From contig NZ_BBXI01000002.1 of the NCBI RefSeq assembly GCF_001078375.1, positions 124,001-188,000 of the forward strand: a stretch of 64,000 bases of DNA, written 5' to 3'. Position 1 is the first letter of the stretch. The number at the start of each line of letters is the position of its first letter. Positions 46,154 to 56,168 of the stretch are shown here, in pieces. A model generated the notes under the pieces. That model was not told the origin of the DNA. It searched no databases and saw nothing but the letters and a program-made list of their open reading frames with translations. The DNA is from Veillonella tobetsuensis (GTDB taxonomy: Bacteria > Bacillota > Negativicutes > Veillonellales > Veillonellaceae). The position numbers and the translations under genes were made by a program.

Positions 46154-46474
46154 ATGGATAATCAAATTAGCTATGCACCAAAAGCCCGAGAAGATTTACT
46201 TCAAATAAAATCTTTTATAGAAGAAGAAACCGGTGATATTGAGTTAGCTAGGAAAACTGTTTCGGATATAGTGACTACGAATGATTCGTTGCGTGTTTTT
46301 CCAGAAATGGGACAGCAATTATTGATTAATCTAGGGAGTAAAATTGAATACAGATATTTACTTTGTCATAATTATTTAAGTTTTTACCGTTATTTTGACC
46401 AGACTATCTATATTGACAGAATATTAAACAGTAGACGTGATTATCTTAGAATATTATTAGATGAAGTCCATTAG
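46154..46474 (+). CDS. ParE/RelE-family toxin (module 2)
   Basis: The 106-residue protein has the ParE pattern: ISYAPKAREDLLQIKSFIEE with two N-terminal helices, NDSLRVFPEMGQQLLIN, then YRYLLCHNYLSFYRYFDQTI and the C-terminal IDRILNSRRDYLRIL. It shares layout with the toxin of module 1 (final DY.RIL-type motif). It is encoded right after its antitoxin and followed by a terminator. Confidence 0.87.
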   Translation: MDNQISYAPKAREDLLQIKSFIEEETGDIELARKTVSDIVTTNDSLRVFPEMGQQLLINLGSKIEYRYLLCHNYLSFYRYFDQTIYIDRILNSRRDYLRILLDEVH

Positions 46475-46479
46475 TTCTT

Positions 46480-46514
46480 AAAAGCACTATCGTTAATAGA
46501 TGGTGCTTTTTGTT
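46480..46514 (+). terminator. Terminator of toxin-antitoxin module 2
   Basis: AAAAGCACTATC pairs with GATGGTGCTTTT around GTTAATA, followed by TTGTT. Confidence 0.8.
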
Positions 46515-46687
46515 ATGGTTTTGATATAACACAAAATGATTTTAATAGTAACATGAAGATGCATGGATATTCTTTATGATTGAGATAAATTATGATTTAA
46601 TGATATAAAAGCTAGATTTTATTTAATCTTAATTCGTAATTGAAAGAGAGAAGATATTCATTACAAAATTAATTGGAGGAAATTAAT

Positions 46688-47263
46688 ATGAAGTTTCTAG
46701 ATCATTTGAATGATGCTGTAAAAGACGTAAAAGAATTAGCAAAATCTAAGGCTAGTGTTGTAAAAGACTTAACTGCTGACGCTGCACAAGAAGTAAAAGT
46801 ATTGGCTAAAGAAAAAGCAAAAGATGTGAAGGCTAAATCCGCTGATGCGGCGCAAGACATCAAAGTGCTTGTAAAAGAGAAAGCAGAAGATGTTAAAGCT
46901 AAATCTGCTGATGCGGCGCAAGATATTAAAGTGCTAGTAAAAGAAAAAGCTGGAGATGTTAAGGCCAAATCTGCTGATGCAGCACATGAAGTAAATGAAT
47001 TGGTAAAGGCTAAGTCTGCTGTTGTAGCAAAAGATCTTGAAGTTACCCTCAAGGAGAAGGCAGAAGAGTTAAAACAAAAGGCTAAAGAAGTAAAAGATAT
47101 AACTGCTGATGCGGCTAAAGATATTACAGAAACTGTTAAAGAAAAATCCGCAGGGGCAGCCAAAGAAATTAGAGAAAAAGTTGCTGAAACAACAGAAGGT
47201 AAAGAAAAGGCTGAAGTTTCGAGTGAAGCAGTAGCAACAGAGAGTGGAGAAAAGACTGAATAG
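46688..47263 (+). CDS. Lys/Ala-rich repeat protein, LEA-like amphipathic helices
   Basis: From the ATG at 46688 (site TTGGAGG) the product has 191 residues with no signal peptide. It is almost only Lys, Ala, Asp, Glu and Val in 11-residue helical repeats (for example DVKAKSADAAQDIKVLVKEK), with a 22-residue unit repeated about three times, and a short acidic tail. The pattern resembles LEA group 3 or apolipoprotein-like helices, which protect proteins or membranes under stress or wrap around surfaces. No specific function is known here. It stands alone. Confidence 0.7.
   Translation: MKFLDHLNDAVKDVKELAKSKASVVKDLTADAAQEVKVLAKEKAKDVKAKSADAAQDIKVLVKEKAEDVKAKSADAAQDIKVLVKEKAGDVKAKSADAAHEVNELVKAKSAVVAKDLEVTLKEKAEELKQKAKEVKDITADAAKDITETVKEKSAGAAKEIREKVAETTEGKEKAEVSSEAVATESGEKTE
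46829..47026 (+). repeat. 66-bp tandem repeats inside the Lys/Ala-rich gene
   Basis: About three units of 66 bp start at 46829, 46895 and 46961. The first two are nearly identical and the third has drifted. Each encodes 22 residues (two 11-residue helical turns), so copy changes keep the frame. Confidence 0.85.
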
Positions 47264-47371
47264 AATTTTAGATTGAATAAATCTAATCTAATCTACATTT
47301 ATATATACGTATTGACTTATACTGTTTTAACTTGTAATATTATTGTACATAGAAAAATCATATATGGTTTC

Positions 47372-47413
47372 AAGCGGCGGCATCGTTTATTCGGTGTCGC
47401 TTTATTTTTTTAG
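47372..47413 (+). terminator. Probable terminator after the repeat gene
   Basis: GGCATCG pairs (with G-T pairs) with CGGTGTC, inside AAGC...GCTTT, followed by ATTTTTTT. It lies 108 bases past the stop codon. Confidence 0.6.
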
Positions 47414-47520
47414 GCGCCCTTAGGAGACTTTTTTGTGTATTGAAATCTATAAAAGTGCTATAGAGCGTTTGCCTGTAATGGTATAATACACATAACAACT
47501 AGTATTACTTGAGGTGGCAT

Positions 47521-50076
47521 ATGGATAAACAGCAATTAGCAAATAAAATTTGGGAATCAGCCAACAAATTACGCTCTAAAATCGAGGCGAATGAGTATAA
47601 AGATTATATATTAGGATTCATGTTTTATAAGTTTTTGTCTCAAAAAGAGGAAGAGTTACTACGTATACAGTATCAAATAGCAAAAGCTGAATACAAATCT
47701 GTTTTAGTAGAATCAAATGTAGAATTACGTGATGCTATTCGAAATGATTTGTACTACTTTATACCATATAATCATTTATTTTCTACATGGATTCAGGATG
47801 GAAACCAGCTTGATGTAGGTAGAGTGCAAGATGCATTAAATTCTTTTGAACGCTTATTGAATGATCAATATAACCGAATATATAAAGGTATCTTTGATAC
47901 ATTGCAATTAGGTTTAACTAAGTTAGGCGATAACTCTGGTGCTCAATCCAAAGCTATTCAACAATTAATCTCATTGATTGATGAAATACCAATGGATGGC
48001 TCTCAGGATTATGATGTCTTGGGATTTGTATATGAATATTTGATTTCGAATTTTGCTGCCAATGCAGGTAAAAAAGCGGGTGAATTCTATACGCCTCATG
48101 AAGTTTCTGTTTTGATGTCAGAAATTGTAGCTCATCATTTACAAGGTAGAAATGAAATTTCAATTTATGACCCTACAAGTGGATCAGGTTCCTTGTTGAT
48201 TAATATTGGTAAAAGTATTGAGAAATATAGAAAAGACAAAAATAGTATTAAATACTATGCTCAAGAGCTAAAAGAGGCAACGTATAATTTGACGAGAATG
48301 AACCTTATTATGCGCAATATTCAACCATCTAATATTATGGTTAGAAATGCAGATACATTAGAAGATGATTGGCCTTATTTTGATGAAGCGGACCCTCAAC
48401 AAACGTATAATCCATTATACCTAGATGCAGTCGTATCTAACCCCCCATATTCTCAACACTGGGAGCCAAAAGGAAAAGAAAATGACCCTAGATACAGTCG
48501 ATTTGGGTTAGCGCCTGCTACAAAAGCCGATTATGCTTTTTTACTCCATGATTTATATCATTTAAGACCAAATGGTATTATGACAATCGTATTGCCACAT
48601 GGTGTATTGTTCCGTGGGGATAGTGAAGGAGAAATTCGTAAGGCTCTTATTGATAATAATCATATTGATGCCATTATTGGTTTGCCAGCGAATATTTTCT
48701 TTGGTACAAGCATCCCAACAATCATAATGGTATTACGTCAGAAGAGAGAGAATCAGGATGTACTTGTTATTGATGCTTCAGAATATTTTGTGAAAGCCAA
48801 TAAAAATAACAAGTTACAATCATCAGATATTCGCCGCATTGTAGATGCTTATTGTAAAAGAGAAACGCTTCCTGGATATTGTACAGTTGTATCTCGCGAT
48901 GAGATTATAGGTAATGATTACAATTTAAATATTCCTCGCTATGTGGACACATCTAAAAATGATGAAATATATGATATATATGGTATTGTTCATGGTGGTA
49001 TTCCATATAGTGAGATAGAAAAATTATCCCCGTATTGGAGTGTATTTGAAGGGCTTGATAAAGAAATCTTTAAACAAGGGCAAGATGGATACTATTCATT
49101 GGTAGAGGGGGATGTTGCTAAGATTGTATATGATTATCCTGCTGTAAATAAATTTACAGACTCCTTGGGATCAAAGATTAATCAGTATATAGAATATGTC
49201 TCACAGTCAGTTATTGATGATTTTAAAGTTGGAATGGATGAAACTGTTTGGCACATATTGTCAGCTGAGTTATTTGAACAATTTTCTAATATACCATTAA
49301 TCGATACCTATGATATCTATCAAATTATGAGTGATAATTGGTCTAAAATTACATTAGATATCGATAAAATGGGACATAATGGTAAAGCCTTGGTTGCTTC
49401 TGTAGAACCAAATATGGTAATGAAAAAGAAAAATAATAAACAAGTAGAGGTTCAAGAGGGGTGGAAAGGGGCTATTGTTCCTTTTGGATTAGTGCAAGAA
49501 TTATATTTGCAGAATGAACTTTCAAATCTAACACATATAGAGAATGAACTTGAAGCGATTAAAGAGCGAATCGCTGAACTTGCTGAAGCTGTACCAATGG
49601 ACTATCAAGATATGGAATTCCTGAATGATGATAGAACTGGGTTCGTGAAGACGCCATTAAACGCAGCCGTTAAGGTTTATAAGGATGAACCAGAATTATA
49701 TCCATTGTTAAAGGCCGTTAAAGATTTATATGCTGAAGAAACAAAACTGAAAAAATGTCAGAAGGTGGCTGTTGCTGAGTTAGCAGATGCGACAAAATAT
49801 TGTATAGAAAATCTTACTGATGAACAAATCGATGCATTGCTATATCAACATTGGATTGTGCCAGCAATAAATGAACTAAAAGCGTATTCCACAAAGACTG
49901 TTAATGATTTTATTCAATGTTTAAGTGCTTTGGCCAATAAATATGGAACTTCACTACAAATAATAGATAATGACATTAGAGTCGTAGAGCAAGAGTTGAT
50001 TACATCATTACGTGAGTTAGAAGCTAATGACGATATGGGGATATCCTCCTTATTAGAATTGTTAGGAGCAAAATGA
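47521..50076 (+). CDS. hsdM: Type I restriction-modification methyltransferase subunit
   Basis: From the ATG at 47521 (site GAGGTG) the protein has 851 residues, longer than most HsdM (about 500). It has the N-terminal HsdM domain (NKIWESANKLRSKIEANEYK), the SAM motif I YDPTSGSGSLLINIG, and the N6-adenine motif IV VSNPPYSQHW. The C-terminal third (from about residue 560) is an extension with coiled-coil parts (ELEAIKERIAELAEAV). It methylates host DNA with HsdS and forms the restriction complex with HsdS and HsdR. The stop overlaps the hsdS start. Confidence 0.93.
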   Translation: MDKQQLANKIWESANKLRSKIEANEYKDYILGFMFYKFLSQKEEELLRIQYQIAKAEYKSVLVESNVELRDAIRNDLYYFIPYNHLFSTWIQDGNQLDVGRVQDALNSFERLLNDQYNRIYKGIFDTLQLGLTKLGDNSGAQSKAIQQLISLIDEIPMDGSQDYDVLGFVYEYLISNFAANAGKKAGEFYTPHEVSVLMSEIVAHHLQGRNEISIYDPTSGSGSLLINIGKSIEKYRKDKNSIKYYAQELKEATYNLTRMNLIMRNIQPSNIMVRNADTLEDDWPYFDEADPQQTYNPLYLDAVVSNPPYSQHWEPKGKENDPRYSRFGLAPATKADYAFLLHDLYHLRPNGIMTIVLPHGVLFRGDSEGEIRKALIDNNHIDAIIGLPANIFFGTSIPTIIMVLRQKRENQDVLVIDASEYFVKANKNNKLQSSDIRRIVDAYCKRETLPGYCTVVSRDEIIGNDYNLNIPRYVDTSKNDEIYDIYGIVHGGIPYSEIEKLSPYWSVFEGLDKEIFKQGQDGYYSLVEGDVAKIVYDYPAVNKFTDSLGSKINQYIEYVSQSVIDDFKVGMDETVWHILSAELFEQFSNIPLIDTYDIYQIMSDNWSKITLDIDKMGHNGKALVASVEPNMVMKKKNNKQVEVQEGWKGAIVPFGLVQELYLQNELSNLTHIENELEAIKERIAELAEAVPMDYQDMEFLNDDRTGFVKTPLNAAVKVYKDEPELYPLLKAVKDLYAEETKLKKCQKVAVAELADATKYCIENLTDEQIDALLYQHWIVPAINELKAYSTKTVNDFIQCLSALANKYGTSLQIIDNDIRVVEQELITSLRELEANDDMGISSLLELLGAK

Positions 50077-51320
50077 TGAATACTAATAAAAAAACTCCTA
50101 AATTACGATTTAAAGGCTTTACTGATGATTGGGAACAGCGTAAGTTGGGTAGTATTGGTTCAACATATACCGGATTATCAGGTAAAACGAAAGAAGATTT
50201 TGGGCATGGTGAGGCACAATATATTACATATTTAAATGTATTTCAAAATACAGTTTCTGATGTAGCTATGACTGATAAGGTAGAAATAGATACAACACAA
50301 AATGAGGTTAAATATGGAGATGTATTATTTACTACCTCATCCGAAACACCAGAAGAAGTTGGCATGTCCTCGGTATGGCTTGGACATACGCCTAATATTT
50401 ATTTAAATAGCTTTTGTTTTGGTTTTAGACCTAATCAAAAAATTAATCCATATTTTTTAGGATATTCATTACGTGCGCCATATATGCGAGACAAGATCAA
50501 AATACTTGCTCAAGGTATATCACGGTATAATATTTCAAAAAATAAAGTTATGGAACTTGAGATAAGTTTGCCAAATAATGAGGAACAAAGCTTGTTAGGA
50601 AACTTCTTAAGGAATATTGATTTGGGTATTACCCTTCATCAGCGTAAGCTTGAAAAACTTAAATTAGCTAAAAAAGCGTTATTGCAAAAATTATTCCCTA
50701 AAAATGGAAGTCAATTTCCTGAAATTAGATTTAAAGATTTTACTGATGCTTGGGAACAGCGTAAGTTATCAGATATATCTACGAAAGTTACAACCAAAAA
50801 TGTAGATGTCCATTATACAGAAACATTAACTAATTCTGCTGAACAAGGCATTATTAGCCAGGTTGACTTCTTTGATAAAGAAATTTCAAATAAGGATAAT
50901 ATTAATGGATATTATATAGTTGAGAACAATGACTTTATTTATAATCCGAGAATCTCGACATTAGCACCTGTAGGTCCAATCAATCGCAATAAGTTGAATC
51001 GCACTGGTATAATGTCTCCTTTATATACTGTTTTTAGAGCATCTAAAGTAGATTTAGGTTTTTTAGAATGGTATTTTCAATCAAACCATTGGCATCGTTA
51101 TATGAAACTAAATGGTGATAGTGGTGCTAGAGCTGATCGTATAGCAATAAAAGATTCTACATTCTTTGAAATGCCAATAAAAACTCCAGTTAATATAAAA
51201 GAACAAGTATTTATTGGAGAGACATTAGAAAAGTTTAATCAATATATTACCCTTCATCAGCGTAAGTTGGATCATCTTATATCAATAAAAAAAGGTTTAC
51301 TCCAACAGTTATTTGTGTAG
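50073..51320 (+). CDS. hsdS: Type I restriction-modification specificity subunit
   Basis: The 415-residue protein has two target recognition domains, each after the same lead: FKGFTDDWEQRKLGS at the start and FKDFTDAWEQRKLSD at about residue 220, and each closed by ITLHQRKLEKLKLAKKALLQ or ITLHQRKLDHLISIKKGLLQ. These halves set the bipartite DNA target. The start ATG overlaps the hsdM stop. The half-gene repeats (50118/50739 and 50628/51246) are near-identical at DNA level and could recombine. Confidence 0.92.
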   Translation: MMNTNKKTPKLRFKGFTDDWEQRKLGSIGSTYTGLSGKTKEDFGHGEAQYITYLNVFQNTVSDVAMTDKVEIDTTQNEVKYGDVLFTTSSETPEEVGMSSVWLGHTPNIYLNSFCFGFRPNQKINPYFLGYSLRAPYMRDKIKILAQGISRYNISKNKVMELEISLPNNEEQSLLGNFLRNIDLGITLHQRKLEKLKLAKKALLQKLFPKNGSQFPEIRFKDFTDAWEQRKLSDISTKVTTKNVDVHYTETLTNSAEQGIISQVDFFDKEISNKDNINGYYIVENNDFIYNPRISTLAPVGPINRNKLNRTGIMSPLYTVFRASKVDLGFLEWYFQSNHWHRYMKLNGDSGARADRIAIKDSTFFEMPIKTPVNIKEQVFIGETLEKFNQYITLHQRKLDHLISIKKGLLQQLFV

Positions 51321-51341
51321 ATGTAATAGATTAGGTGAAAT

Positions 51342-54300
51342 ATGATTTTTACAAAAGAAGCTGATTTTGAATCAGCCCTTATTCAGCAATTATCTAATCA
51401 TGGATGGGAAGCAGAGTGTATTGAATATCCTACAGAAGAGGCACTAGTAAAGAATTGGGCGGATATTATTTACAAAAATAACTGCTCCCCTGATAAACTG
51501 GATAAATACCCGTTGACGGATAGTGAGATGAATCAAATCTTAATGCAAATTAAGATGTTGAAAAGTCCTGCCATGATAAATGATTGGATAAATGGCAAAG
51601 TTGTTACTATTAAACGTGATAATTCAGATGATACGATGCATTTGGGGAAAAATGTATCACTTAAAATTTTTGATCGCAATGAAATTGCTTCTGGCCAAAG
51701 TGTTTATCAAATAGCGCGTCAACCTCAATTTAAAGGACTTAATGATGTTTCTAGAGATAGACGTGGAGACGTTATGTTGCTAATTAATGGAATGCCTGTT
51801 ATTCATATTGAATTGAAACGTTCGGGCGTTCCGGTTGATTTCGCAATTAATCAAATTGATTTATATAATCGTCGAGGTATGTTCTCAGGGTTATTTTCCT
51901 TAATACAAATTTTTGTAGCTATGACCCCAGAAGAAACGGTATACTTTGCTAATCCTGGAACTGGAGAGGCCTTAAAATCGGAATTTCAATTTCATTGGGC
52001 TGATGTAAACAATGAAATTATAGGCGATTGGACTCATATTGCAGGAACATTATTAGCAATCCCTTTGGCGCATGAATTATTAGGGTTTTATACAATTCCA
52101 GATAGTTCTGATGGTATTCTTAAAGTGATGCGTAGCTATCAATATTATGCAGCAAGTCGTATTGCAGATATAGTTAGTAAAGCTGATTGGGGATATACTA
52201 GTCCTTTAGGTGGGTATATTTGGCATACAACAGGATCTGGTAAAACCATGACATCGTTTAAAACAGCGCAGATTATTGCGAGTGTAGGCGATGCTGATAA
52301 AATCGTGTTTCTTGTGGATCGTGTTGAATTAGGAACACAGTCTTTGCAGGCGTACCAAGGGTTTGCCGACTCTGCCACATCTGTGGAAGGTACAGAAAGT
52401 GGTACTATATTACTGGAAAAACTAGATAGCATTGAACCAAAGGATATGATTATTGTTTCTTCTATTCAAAAGATGAATCAATTATCTAAAGATGATACAC
52501 GCGATGACATGTTAAACCGTGTTAAGGGAAAACGGTTGGTTTTTATTTTTGATGAATGTCATCGTAATACCTTTGGCGATATGTTGCGAGCGATTAAGGA
52601 CACATTCCCTCATGCCTTATTATTTGGTTTTACAGGTACGCCAATTTTTAAAGATAATGCAAAGAAAACATTAGCGACTGCCGATTTATTTGGTGATGAA
52701 TTGCATCGGTATAGCATTTCTGATGGTATTCGAGATAAAAATGTGTTAGGTTTTGATATTACATCAGTGCCAACATATACTGATGACGATTTACGTAATG
52801 CCGTTGCATTACGTGAGGTTGGTGCAAATACTATTAGTGATGTTATGGAATCTCCAGAAAAACGAGAAAGGTATTACCATTTTATACATGATGTACCTAT
52901 GGTTCGAGATTATGACCGTGGATATACAAGAGGTATTGAAGATTATATAGAAAATGGGCATTATGATAATGATCCCCATCGTATAGCCGTAATTAAAGAT
53001 ATTCATAATAAATGGTTAGTACAAAGCTATAAAGGATTATTCCACGGCATTTTAGCAACCCATAGTATATCTGAAGCCATCTCTTATTATCGATTGTTTA
53101 GACGTTATGCATCTAATTTAAAAGTGGTCGCCCTATTTGATCCTACCGTAGATGGTGAAATGGACCCTGCAACAGCGGTTATTAAAGATGAGGCGTTGGA
53201 AGAAATCTTAGCGGATTATAATAGATATTTTAATCAAAAATTTACAGTATCAAATTATGCCTCATTTAAACGAGACGTCTGTACTAGACTTGCACATAAA
53301 TTACAATATCGTTCTAATGATGTAGAGAATGATACAGATCAATATATTGATATTGTAATTGTCGTTAAACAATTACTGACAGGCTTTGATTCAAAATATG
53401 TAAATACACTATATGTTGACAAAATTATGGCTTATGAAGAGATAGTACAAGCTTTCTCTCGTACAAACCGTCTATATGGTCCAGAAAAACCATTTGGTAG
53501 TATTAGATACTATCGCAAGATACATACTATGTCTCGTAATATTCAAGATGCTTTCAGATTATATTCTGGAGCGGTGCCCGAAGGATTGTATGCAGATAAA
53601 AAAGATCAGAATATTCGCAAAATGAATGTTATAGTCGAGGATATTTCAGATTTATTTATAGCAGAAGACATAGAATACTATTCAAAACTACCAGATAACA
53701 TAGCGAGTCGGCATAAATTTGGACGCTTATTCTATCAATTACGTATATTAATGGAAGCTATTCGGCTACAGATGTTTACGTGGCAAAAGAATATTGATGA
53801 AAAACTAGGACTAAATTTAGATGAGGAAACGTATAATACATTAGCAGCTCGATATGGAGAGTTGTTTAGTTCTAGTACATCGGATGGTAAAACTAATCCA
53901 TTGATTCCTTTTGATTTAACTGCCAAAGCTCATAAGCAGGAGTCGATTCGTATTGATGCTGACTATATGAATAAAAACTTTGAAAAGTATATCAGAGCAT
54001 ATAATATTGATGACTCTGATAAGACATTAATTGATCAGTTAAGAATGATGCTTCATAAAAGTTTTGCTCAACTGTCTCAAGAGGAACAACGTGCTGCTAG
54101 ACAAATATTAGTTGATATAGAACATAAGCGGTTAGTATTTGACGAGAATAAGACATTGACTGATTATATCAATGATTATATAAATGTCGATTGGAATGCT
54201 AAGATACAGCATTGTATTAACTTGTTGGGGGTCGATGAAGCTAAGTTGAGGGCTTTGTTAAATGCTCATGTTAATGAAGCTAACATTGATGAATATGGAC

Positions 54301-54452
54301 GATTTAATGAATTGATTTCCACTGTAGACATCGAGCGAGCTAAACAAAATTTAGGAATTGTAGATCAACCTCATTGGAAATGTATTATTAAAATTAAAAA
54401 TATACTTAGAGAGTTTGTTATTTATAATAAGCTTGATGGTTATAAATCGTAA
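51342..54452 (+). CDS. hsdR: Type I restriction-modification endonuclease/translocase subunit
   Basis: The 1036-residue protein has an N-terminal PD-(D/E)xK nuclease (RGDVMLLINGMPVIHIELKR), then superfamily-2 helicase motor motifs: TGSGKTMTS (motif I), VFIFDECHRNTFGD (motif II, DECH), LLFGFTGTPIF (motif III) and IVQAFSRTNRLYGP (motif VI). It cuts unmethylated DNA after translocation. It begins 21 bases after hsdS and ends with a terminator. No stop or frameshift is seen, so the system looks intact. Confidence 0.94.
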   Translation: MIFTKEADFESALIQQLSNHGWEAECIEYPTEEALVKNWADIIYKNNCSPDKLDKYPLTDSEMNQILMQIKMLKSPAMINDWINGKVVTIKRDNSDDTMHLGKNVSLKIFDRNEIASGQSVYQIARQPQFKGLNDVSRDRRGDVMLLINGMPVIHIELKRSGVPVDFAINQIDLYNRRGMFSGLFSLIQIFVAMTPEETVYFANPGTGEALKSEFQFHWADVNNEIIGDWTHIAGTLLAIPLAHELLGFYTIPDSSDGILKVMRSYQYYAASRIADIVSKADWGYTSPLGGYIWHTTGSGKTMTSFKTAQIIASVGDADKIVFLVDRVELGTQSLQAYQGFADSATSVEGTESGTILLEKLDSIEPKDMIIVSSIQKMNQLSKDDTRDDMLNRVKGKRLVFIFDECHRNTFGDMLRAIKDTFPHALLFGFTGTPIFKDNAKKTLATADLFGDELHRYSISDGIRDKNVLGFDITSVPTYTDDDLRNAVALREVGANTISDVMESPEKRERYYHFIHDVPMVRDYDRGYTRGIEDYIENGHYDNDPHRIAVIKDIHNKWLVQSYKGLFHGILATHSISEAISYYRLFRRYASNLKVVALFDPTVDGEMDPATAVIKDEALEEILADYNRYFNQKFTVSNYASFKRDVCTRLAHKLQYRSNDVENDTDQYIDIVIVVKQLLTGFDSKYVNTLYVDKIMAYEEIVQAFSRTNRLYGPEKPFGSIRYYRKIHTMSRNIQDAFRLYSGAVPEGLYADKKDQNIRKMNVIVEDISDLFIAEDIEYYSKLPDNIASRHKFGRLFYQLRILMEAIRLQMFTWQKNIDEKLGLNLDEETYNTLAARYGELFSSSTSDGKTNPLIPFDLTAKAHKQESIRIDADYMNKNFEKYIRAYNIDDSDKTLIDQLRMMLHKSFAQLSQEEQRAARQILVDIEHKRLVFDENKTLTDYINDYINVDWNAKIQHCINLLGVDEAKLRALLNAHVNEANIDEYGRFNELISTVDIERAKQNLGIVDQPHWKCIIKIKNILREFVIYNKLDGYKS

Positions 54453-54473
54453 ATTTGCTTTTCCGTATATTAT

Positions 54474-54508
54474 AAAAATAGCAGGATTACCCCCTGCTAT
54501 TTTTTATT
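54474..54508 (+). terminator. Terminator after hsdR
   Basis: AAAAATAGCAGG pairs with CCTGCTATTTTT around ATTACCC. Confidence 0.85.
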
Positions 54509-54584
54509 ATGTTCTAAACTTTCACAATACCCATATAAATGTTAAAATAGACAGTATATATTCTATTGAAGAAAAGAGGGTATT

Positions 54585-56168
54585 ATGGAACGAATAAAGG
54601 ATCTCGTGTACACTCATGATCAGGGTGGACAGTTTAGATGGGTAACGGTGAGCACCTTAATGCTCGCGTTAGGTACAATTTTGCACTTGGTGAGTCCTAG
54701 TTTTGCAGGAATTACGCCAAACTGGATGATTGCAGCGTATTGCGTAGCGATTTTGCTGACAAAGCCAAGCATCTCCCAAACATTGGGCATTGGTTTAGTA
54801 GCGGCCTTGATTGAGGTGTTGACATCAAAATCTGGTTTCCCATATGGTAACTTGATTTCAGAACCTGCTGGTGCATTGATGGTAACGCTTATTGCTCGCA
54901 CTATGGCTACTATGAAAATTAGCAAAATTGGTTCTTTCGAAATCACGCCAATCGTAACAGCTTTTTTAAGTACTGTTGTATCTGGTGGTATTTTTATTAC
55001 TCTTTTGTGGCAAATTGCAGGCTTGCCTAACAATGTATATCTCTTTGTGATTTGGCCAGCCGTACTCGCCGTAGCTGCTGTTAATGCGGCCATTACACCG
55101 ATTTTATACATTCCAGCTCAAAAGATGTTTGCTAAACGCGGTATGTTGCCTACCGGTAATGCAGAATCTAGTAATCATAGTCATTTGGTGATCAATCCTG
55201 AACGAGAAGCGAAGATTTCCATTGAGCATATGAACTATTACCATCCTAAGGCGACTACGCCTACATTAAAGAACATCAACCTTGATGTACATGATGGAGA
55301 TTTCTTAGTTATTACTGGTCCTGCCGGTTGTGGTAAAAGTACACTTTGCATGGCCATGGTTGGGGCGGTGCCTAAATTCTACGGCGGTCGCTTGGAAGGC
55401 ATGGTCTTTGTAGATGGCAAAGCTACTACTCAAATGGATATTCCAGATTTAGCAAACCATATTGGCGTCGTTCTTGCTGATTACGATACGCAACTCGTAA
55501 CGATGACTGTTCGTGAAGAAGTGGCCTTTGCTATGGAAAACCGCGGTTATGACCGTGATGTTATTGAGGCTCGTTGTGCAGAGGTGTTTAAGCAAGTTGG
55601 CATTGAGGGTTTAGAAGACCGTAAGATTACGAGCTTGTCCGGTGGTCAACGTCAACGTTTGGCAATTGCCTCTGTATTAGCTACTAATCCATCTGTTCTC
55701 GTTCTTGATGAACCGACTAGCTCTCTCGACCCAGAGGGGACAGCTGAATTATACCGCCTCGTTGGTGATTTGAACCGCAATCACGGTATTACCGTTGTGG
55801 TTATCGACCATGATTTACACGCTGTATTGCCATATGCGAATCGCATGGCCCTTATGGTAGACGGTGAAGTCGTATGCGATAGCGATGTGGCGACTACGTT
55901 GGGCTATATGTATGATCATAATATTTATGTGGATGCATTGCCATCTGTGTTTACTACGTATATGGAGCTTGAAAAAGCAGGGTACCACAGTGATGCTCCT
56001 TGGCTCAGCATCGAGTCCGCTATTGAGGGCCTTCATCAAATCGAGATGGCTAAGGCTATTGAACGTTCTCGTTATGATGAGCCGAACCATACAATTGCTT
56101 ATGGTGAAAGCATAACTCAAGATACTAATAATGTAGGTGAAAGTACAGGAGGTGGCGCACATGCTTAA
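54585..56168 (+). CDS. ECF transporter S component fused to an EcfA-type ATPase
   Basis: The 527-residue fusion has an N-terminal membrane part (about 1-190, six helices; LMLALGTILHLVSPSFAGIT, then LIEVLTSKSGFPYGNLISEP) of the S-component type, and an ATPase domain (about 210-440) with Walker A GPAGCGKSTL, signature LSGGQRQRLAIAS and Walker B VLVLDEPTSSLDPEG. In most ECF systems these are separate proteins. The substrate is not decided; the S part may belong to the tryptophan-type group. The stop overlaps the next ATPase gene by 8 bases. Confidence 0.82.
   Translation: MERIKDLVYTHDQGGQFRWVTVSTLMLALGTILHLVSPSFAGITPNWMIAAYCVAILLTKPSISQTLGIGLVAALIEVLTSKSGFPYGNLISEPAGALMVTLIARTMATMKISKIGSFEITPIVTAFLSTVVSGGIFITLLWQIAGLPNNVYLFVIWPAVLAVAAVNAAITPILYIPAQKMFAKRGMLPTGNAESSNHSHLVINPEREAKISIEHMNYYHPKATTPTLKNINLDVHDGDFLVITGPAGCGKSTLCMAMVGAVPKFYGGRLEGMVFVDGKATTQMDIPDLANHIGVVLADYDTQLVTMTVREEVAFAMENRGYDRDVIEARCAEVFKQVGIEGLEDRKITSLSGGQRQRLAIASVLATNPSVLVLDEPTSSLDPEGTAELYRLVGDLNRNHGITVVVIDHDLHAVLPYANRMALMVDGEVVCDSDVATTLGYMYDHNIYVDALPSVFTTYMELEKAGYHSDAPWLSIESAIEGLHQIEMAKAIERSRYDEPNHTIAYGESITQDTNNVGESTGGGAHA

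Noticed and set aside
46702-47163. Open frame of 153 codons on the minus strand opposite the Lys/Ala-rich gene
   Set aside because: It is a mirror of the repeat composition (Ser/Ala/Phe-rich), with no ribosome site. The plus-strand frame has a start, a site and a sensible repeat pattern.
50073-51320. Invertible, phase-variable hsdS locus
   Set aside because: Only one hsdS gene is in the window, with no inverted partner or recombinase gene beside it. Only the internal repeats remain as a lead.
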